From Mycoplasmatota bacterium (GTDB taxonomy: Bacteria > Bacillota_I > Bacilli_A > MAG-NZ): a stretch of 64,000 nucleotides of DNA. Positions 61,304 through 64,000 of this stretch are shown in pieces (within the stretch, counting starts at the first letter, position 1; each line of letters begins with the position of its first letter). The position numbers were made by a program, and so were the translations under genes. The notes under the pieces were generated by a model. That model made no database searches and was not told the origin of the DNA. It saw nothing but the letters and a program-made list of their open reading frames with translations. The stretch spans positions 1 through 64,000 of the forward strand of contig CP074575.1 in the NCBI GenBank assembly GCA_018394315.1, in the 5' to 3' direction.

Positions 61304-62635
61304 CTAAACTCTTTCCCAAAAACGACTAGCAACTTCACGTGACTTAGCTAAAATCGCTTTTTCATCGACATTAATAATCTCTCTATTAAACATTACAAAT
61401 TCACCATTTATCATCGTACTAACAACATTCTTGCCCATAACACCGAACAGTAAATGACTATTAATGTTATTTTCATTTATTGGAGTTAACGAGTCATAAT
61501 CCACTATAATTATGTCTGCATAAGCTCCTTTTTCTATTACTCCTAAAGGCTTATTAAAGAATCTTTCAGCTATTTTTCTGTTATTATCAAATAACATAGC
61601 TGGAGCTTCTACCCATGCTACATTTGGATTACATAAGTGATGTTTATGTAAAATGTTCGCTACTTTCAAAGATTCAAACATATCACTTGTGTATCCATCT
61701 GTTCCAAGTCCCATAGTTATTCCTTTATCCATTATCGGTAATAGAGGAGTACACCCAACTGCATTACCCATATTAGATTCTGGATTATGAACTACTAAAG
61801 AATCTGTTTCTTTAATAAGTTCAAGTTCAAAGTCATTTACATGAATACAGTGAACTAAGATTGTTTTCTTCCCTAGAATTTTTGCATCATGTAATCTTTC
61901 AACCACTCTTTTACCGTATTTATTTAATGAGTCGTGTAAGTCACCGATTCCCTCAGCTGTGTGTATATGGAATCCAGCATCTAAATCACCCATTGCTTCA
62001 ACACATTTTTCTAAAGTCTTGTCTGAAACCGTAAATGAAGCATGAATACCAAACATTCCTTTGATCATATCGCTTTCATCATTATTAGCATATTTAATGA
62101 AATCAACATTTTCTTGAATAGCTTGGTTACAAATCTCTTCACCGTCTCTATCAGAAACTTCATAACATAAAGAAGCTCTTAAACCTAATTCTTTAGCTAC
62201 ATCAGCTAAGGTGAATAAACTTTTTTCTACAGAGTTTTGACTAGCGTGATGATCAATAACTGTAGTAACACCATTTTTTATGCTATCCATAAAAGTTGCA
62301 TAAGCGCTATATTTAACATCTTCTAAATTTAAAACCTTATCAACTCTCCACCAAAGATTTTCTAAGATTTCTCCAAAATCCTTAGATGGCTTAGAATCTT
62401 TTAAAATCATTCCTCTAGCAAAAGCGCTATAAATATGATGATGAGTATTAATTAGTCCAGGCATTATAACTGAACCTTTTGCATCAATAAATTCAGAGTC
62501 AGTGTACTTTTCTTTCATATCTTGAGTCTTACCATAGTCAGTTATAAGATTACCATCAACTACTACACATCCATCAAACAACAGCGGAGTTTCTGAATTT
62601 CTTGTTATTAATATTCCATTTCCAATTAATTTCAT
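61304..62635 (-). CDS. ssnA: SsnA, putative aminohydrolase
   Basis: A 443-residue amidohydrolase: NTHHHIYSAFARGM and FHIHTAEGIGD, ILVHCIHVNDFE, MGLGTDGYTSDMFES. It is always found beside ygfK in anaerobic purine-degradation loci and is thought to open a purine-derived ring. 10 bp before ygfK. Confidence 0.93.
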   Translation of the reverse strand: MKLIGNGILITRNSETPLLFDGCVVVDGNLITDYGKTQDMKEKYTDSEFIDAKGSVIMPGLINTHHHIYSAFARGMILKDSKPSKDFGEILENLWWRVDKVLNLEDVKYSAYATFMDSIKNGVTTVIDHHASQNSVEKSLFTLADVAKELGLRASLCYEVSDRDGEEICNQAIQENVDFIKYANNDESDMIKGMFGIHASFTVSDKTLEKCVEAMGDLDAGFHIHTAEGIGDLHDSLNKYGKRVVERLHDAKILGKKTILVHCIHVNDFELELIKETDSLVVHNPESNMGNAVGCTPLLPIMDKGITMGLGTDGYTSDMFESLKVANILHKHHLCNPNVAWVEAPAMLFDNNRKIAERFFNKPLGVIEKGAYADIIIVDYDSLTPINENNINSHLLFGVMGKNVVSTMINGEFVMFNREIINVDEKAILAKSREVASRFWERV

Positions 62636-62688
62636 TTACTTCTCACTCCTTTTTATTTTTTTAGAGAAAGAATCCTTAATAAAGGATT

Positions 62689-63882
62689 CTACTCAAAGTG
62701 TCTAACTGTACCTTTATCTAATAATTTAGTTAAAGTTTCTTTTGGATTCTTAACTTTACTTAAGAACATCATAGCCGCAATTATATATGGTTTATAACTT
62801 GCTTCTTTATATGTTGGAACTCTATATCTATCAAATACTGATGCAGCTACTTCTCCAGCTTCACAACTTACATCAGTTATATCAGCAGGTAAACAGTGCA
62901 TGTATAATGCCTTACCATTCTTTGTTAGTTTCATCATTTCCTCAGTACATTCCCAGTCCTTATGATTTGCGTTCTGAGCTAACAATTCTTTTTCTAATTC
63001 ATCAATTCCATCGAAGTCTCGTTTTCCATATAAATCAGTTCTTTTCTCCATAGCTACAAATGGAGCCCATGATTTTGGATATACGATATCTGCATCTTTA
63101 AATGCTTCTTCCATTGAATTAGTTTTAGTAAATGATCCACCTGACTTTTTAGCATTTTCTTTAGCTACTTCTTCAACATCTGACATTATTTCATATCCTT
63201 TAGGATGTGCTAATACTACATCCATCCCAAATCTTGTCATTAGTCCTACTATACCTTGTGGTACTGATAATGGTTTACCGTATGATGGTGAGTATGCCCA
63301 AGTCATAGCAATTTTCTTACCTTTAAGATTCTCTACACCACCAAACTCATTGATTAGATGTAACATGTCAGACATTGATTGAGTTGGATGATCGATATCA
63401 CATTGTAAGTTTACTAAAGTTGGTCTTTGTTCTAACACACCATCATTATTACCTTCTACAACTGATTTCGATACTTCTCTCATATATGTATTTCCTTTAC
63501 CGATATACATATCATCTCTAATACCAATGACATCTGCCATAAATGAAATCATATTAGCTGTTTCTCTTACTGTTTCTCCGTGTGCTACTTGTGATTTTCC
63601 TTCATCTAAATCTTGTACTTCTAATCCTAATAAGTTACATGCACTTGAGAAACTAAATCTTGTTCTTGTTGAATTATCTCTAAATAATGAAATCCCTAAT
63701 CCACTATCAAAGATTTTTGTTGATATATTTTGTTCTCTCATTCCTCTTAATATATCAGCTACTTTATATACTGATGCGATTTCATCATCACTTTTTTCCC
63801 AAGTTAGCAAGAAATCATCGTTATGCATTTTACTGTGATCTAGTTTACCTAGTTCATCAATCATATTTTTAATATCTTTCAT
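62689..63882 (-). CDS. ygeW: YgeW, knotted carbamoyltransferase
   Basis: A 397-residue transcarbamylase homologue. The carbamoyl-phosphate loop DNSTRTRFSF, DHPTQSMSDML and HCLPADI are intact. Its length and ygfK/ssnA context mark the YgeW group. It would release carbamoyl phosphate from a carbamoylated intermediate (2,3-diaminopropionate in the proposed pathway), to be used by carbamate kinase (13014). ATG 63882 follows GGAGGG; 63894 overlaps the ygeY stop. Confidence 0.93.
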   Translation of the reverse strand: MKDIKNMIDELGKLDHSKMHNDDFLLTWEKSDDEIASVYKVADILRGMREQNISTKIFDSGLGISLFRDNSTRTRFSFSSACNLLGLEVQDLDEGKSQVAHGETVRETANMISFMADVIGIRDDMYIGKGNTYMREVSKSVVEGNNDGVLEQRPTLVNLQCDIDHPTQSMSDMLHLINEFGGVENLKGKKIAMTWAYSPSYGKPLSVPQGIVGLMTRFGMDVVLAHPKGYEIMSDVEEVAKENAKKSGGSFTKTNSMEEAFKDADIVYPKSWAPFVAMEKRTDLYGKRDFDGIDELEKELLAQNANHKDWECTEEMMKLTKNGKALYMHCLPADITDVSCEAGEVAASVFDRYRVPTYKEASYKPYIIAAMMFLSKVKNPKETLTKLLDKGTVRHFE

Positions 63883-63893
63883 GTTACCCTCCA

Positions 63894-64000
63894 TTATTTA
63901 ACGTACATAGTTGGTAATGCAGCGTATACTGCAGCACACTTAACTAAGTCCGCCTTCCAAGTTTTTTCATTAGGTGCATGTGCTTCCTCTTCTTTACCTG
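63894..64000 (-). CDS. ygeY: C-terminal end of YgeY-like M20 peptidase, continues outside the window
   Basis: The minus-strand frame from 64000 reads [20 protein letters not shown] and ends [14 protein letters not shown] followed by TAA at 63894-63896. The EEAHAPNE segment is the metal-ligand region at the C-terminus of M20/ArgE-DapE family enzymes, and YgeY is the usual neighbour of YgeW. Only about 34 residues are visible. Confidence 0.8.
   Translation of the reverse strand, partial: GKEEEAHAPNEKTWKADLVKCAAVYAALPTMYVK

Noticed and set aside
62787..63872. Plus-strand frames opposite ygeW
   Set aside because: Antisense shadows with no ribosome sites; the minus-strand gene has intact catalytic motifs.

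Overview
The window is AT-rich DNA from a low-GC bacterium of the Bacillota/Mycoplasmatota type. The closest guess is an anaerobic Izemoplasma-like lineage, but that is an inference from gene content. Shine-Dalgarno sites are strong and sigma-A promoters are easy to see. TGA is used as a stop (genes ending at 33556 and 33902), so the standard code 11 applies rather than the mycoplasma code.

Positions 1-8024 are a tRNA-Trp integration hot spot. An intact tRNA-Trp (7950-8024, minus) ends in an 88-bp sequence that is repeated at 646-733 with one mismatch. The two copies bracket a 7,264-bp mobile element. The truncated integrase gene at 1-600, sitting beside the left copy exactly as the full integrase sits beside the right one, shows that a second related element lies further left. 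The bracketed element carries a circovirus-like (CRESS-type) replication protein and, just upstream of it, a stem-loop with the nonanucleotide TAGTATTAC, the replication origin signature of circular ssDNA viruses. It also has a phage-like repressor/operator switch, a tyrosine integrase, a three-gene unit of unknown function, a bacterial ubiquitin-like cassette (ubiquitin-like protein, E1-like ThiF enzyme, DUF6527 protein) and an ElbB-like gene.

Positions 8208-24803 are ordinary chromosome: Ogt DNA repair, a heterodimeric ABC exporter with its TetR regulator and palindromic operator, carbamate kinase, a second TetR-controlled ABC-2 exporter, a Nudix-pyrophosphatase fusion, AlkA-like glycosylase, a split chromate transporter, a GGT family enzyme, a D-2-hydroxyacid dehydrogenase and a PadR/HAAS pair.

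Positions 24857-33149 are a molybdenum/tungsten cofactor region: MOSC, moaC, moaA, two moeA genes and a tungstate ABC transporter (tupABC) preceded by a Moco/Tuco-type riboswitch; mogA and a MoeB/ThiF gene run divergently. Positions 47634-51420 hold the likely user of the tungsten cofactor, an aldehyde ferredoxin oxidoreductase, with a radical SAM gene (5' end interrupted by a stop), a MoaD-like carrier and a second MoeB/ThiF gene. Between them lie redox/lipoprotein genes (33571-38002) and then purine catabolism.

Positions 38063-47005 and 51507-64000 form a large anaerobic purine-degradation region: adenine deaminase, a three-subunit xanthine dehydrogenase-type molybdenum hydroxylase, amidohydrolases, two purine permeases, XdhC/YqeB/YqeC-MocA maturation factors (selenium-dependent molybdenum hydroxylase type), a dihydropyrimidinase-like enzyme, YgfK, SsnA, YgeW and the end of YgeY. 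With carbamate kinase at 13014 this suggests fermentation of purines with ATP gained from carbamoyl phosphate.
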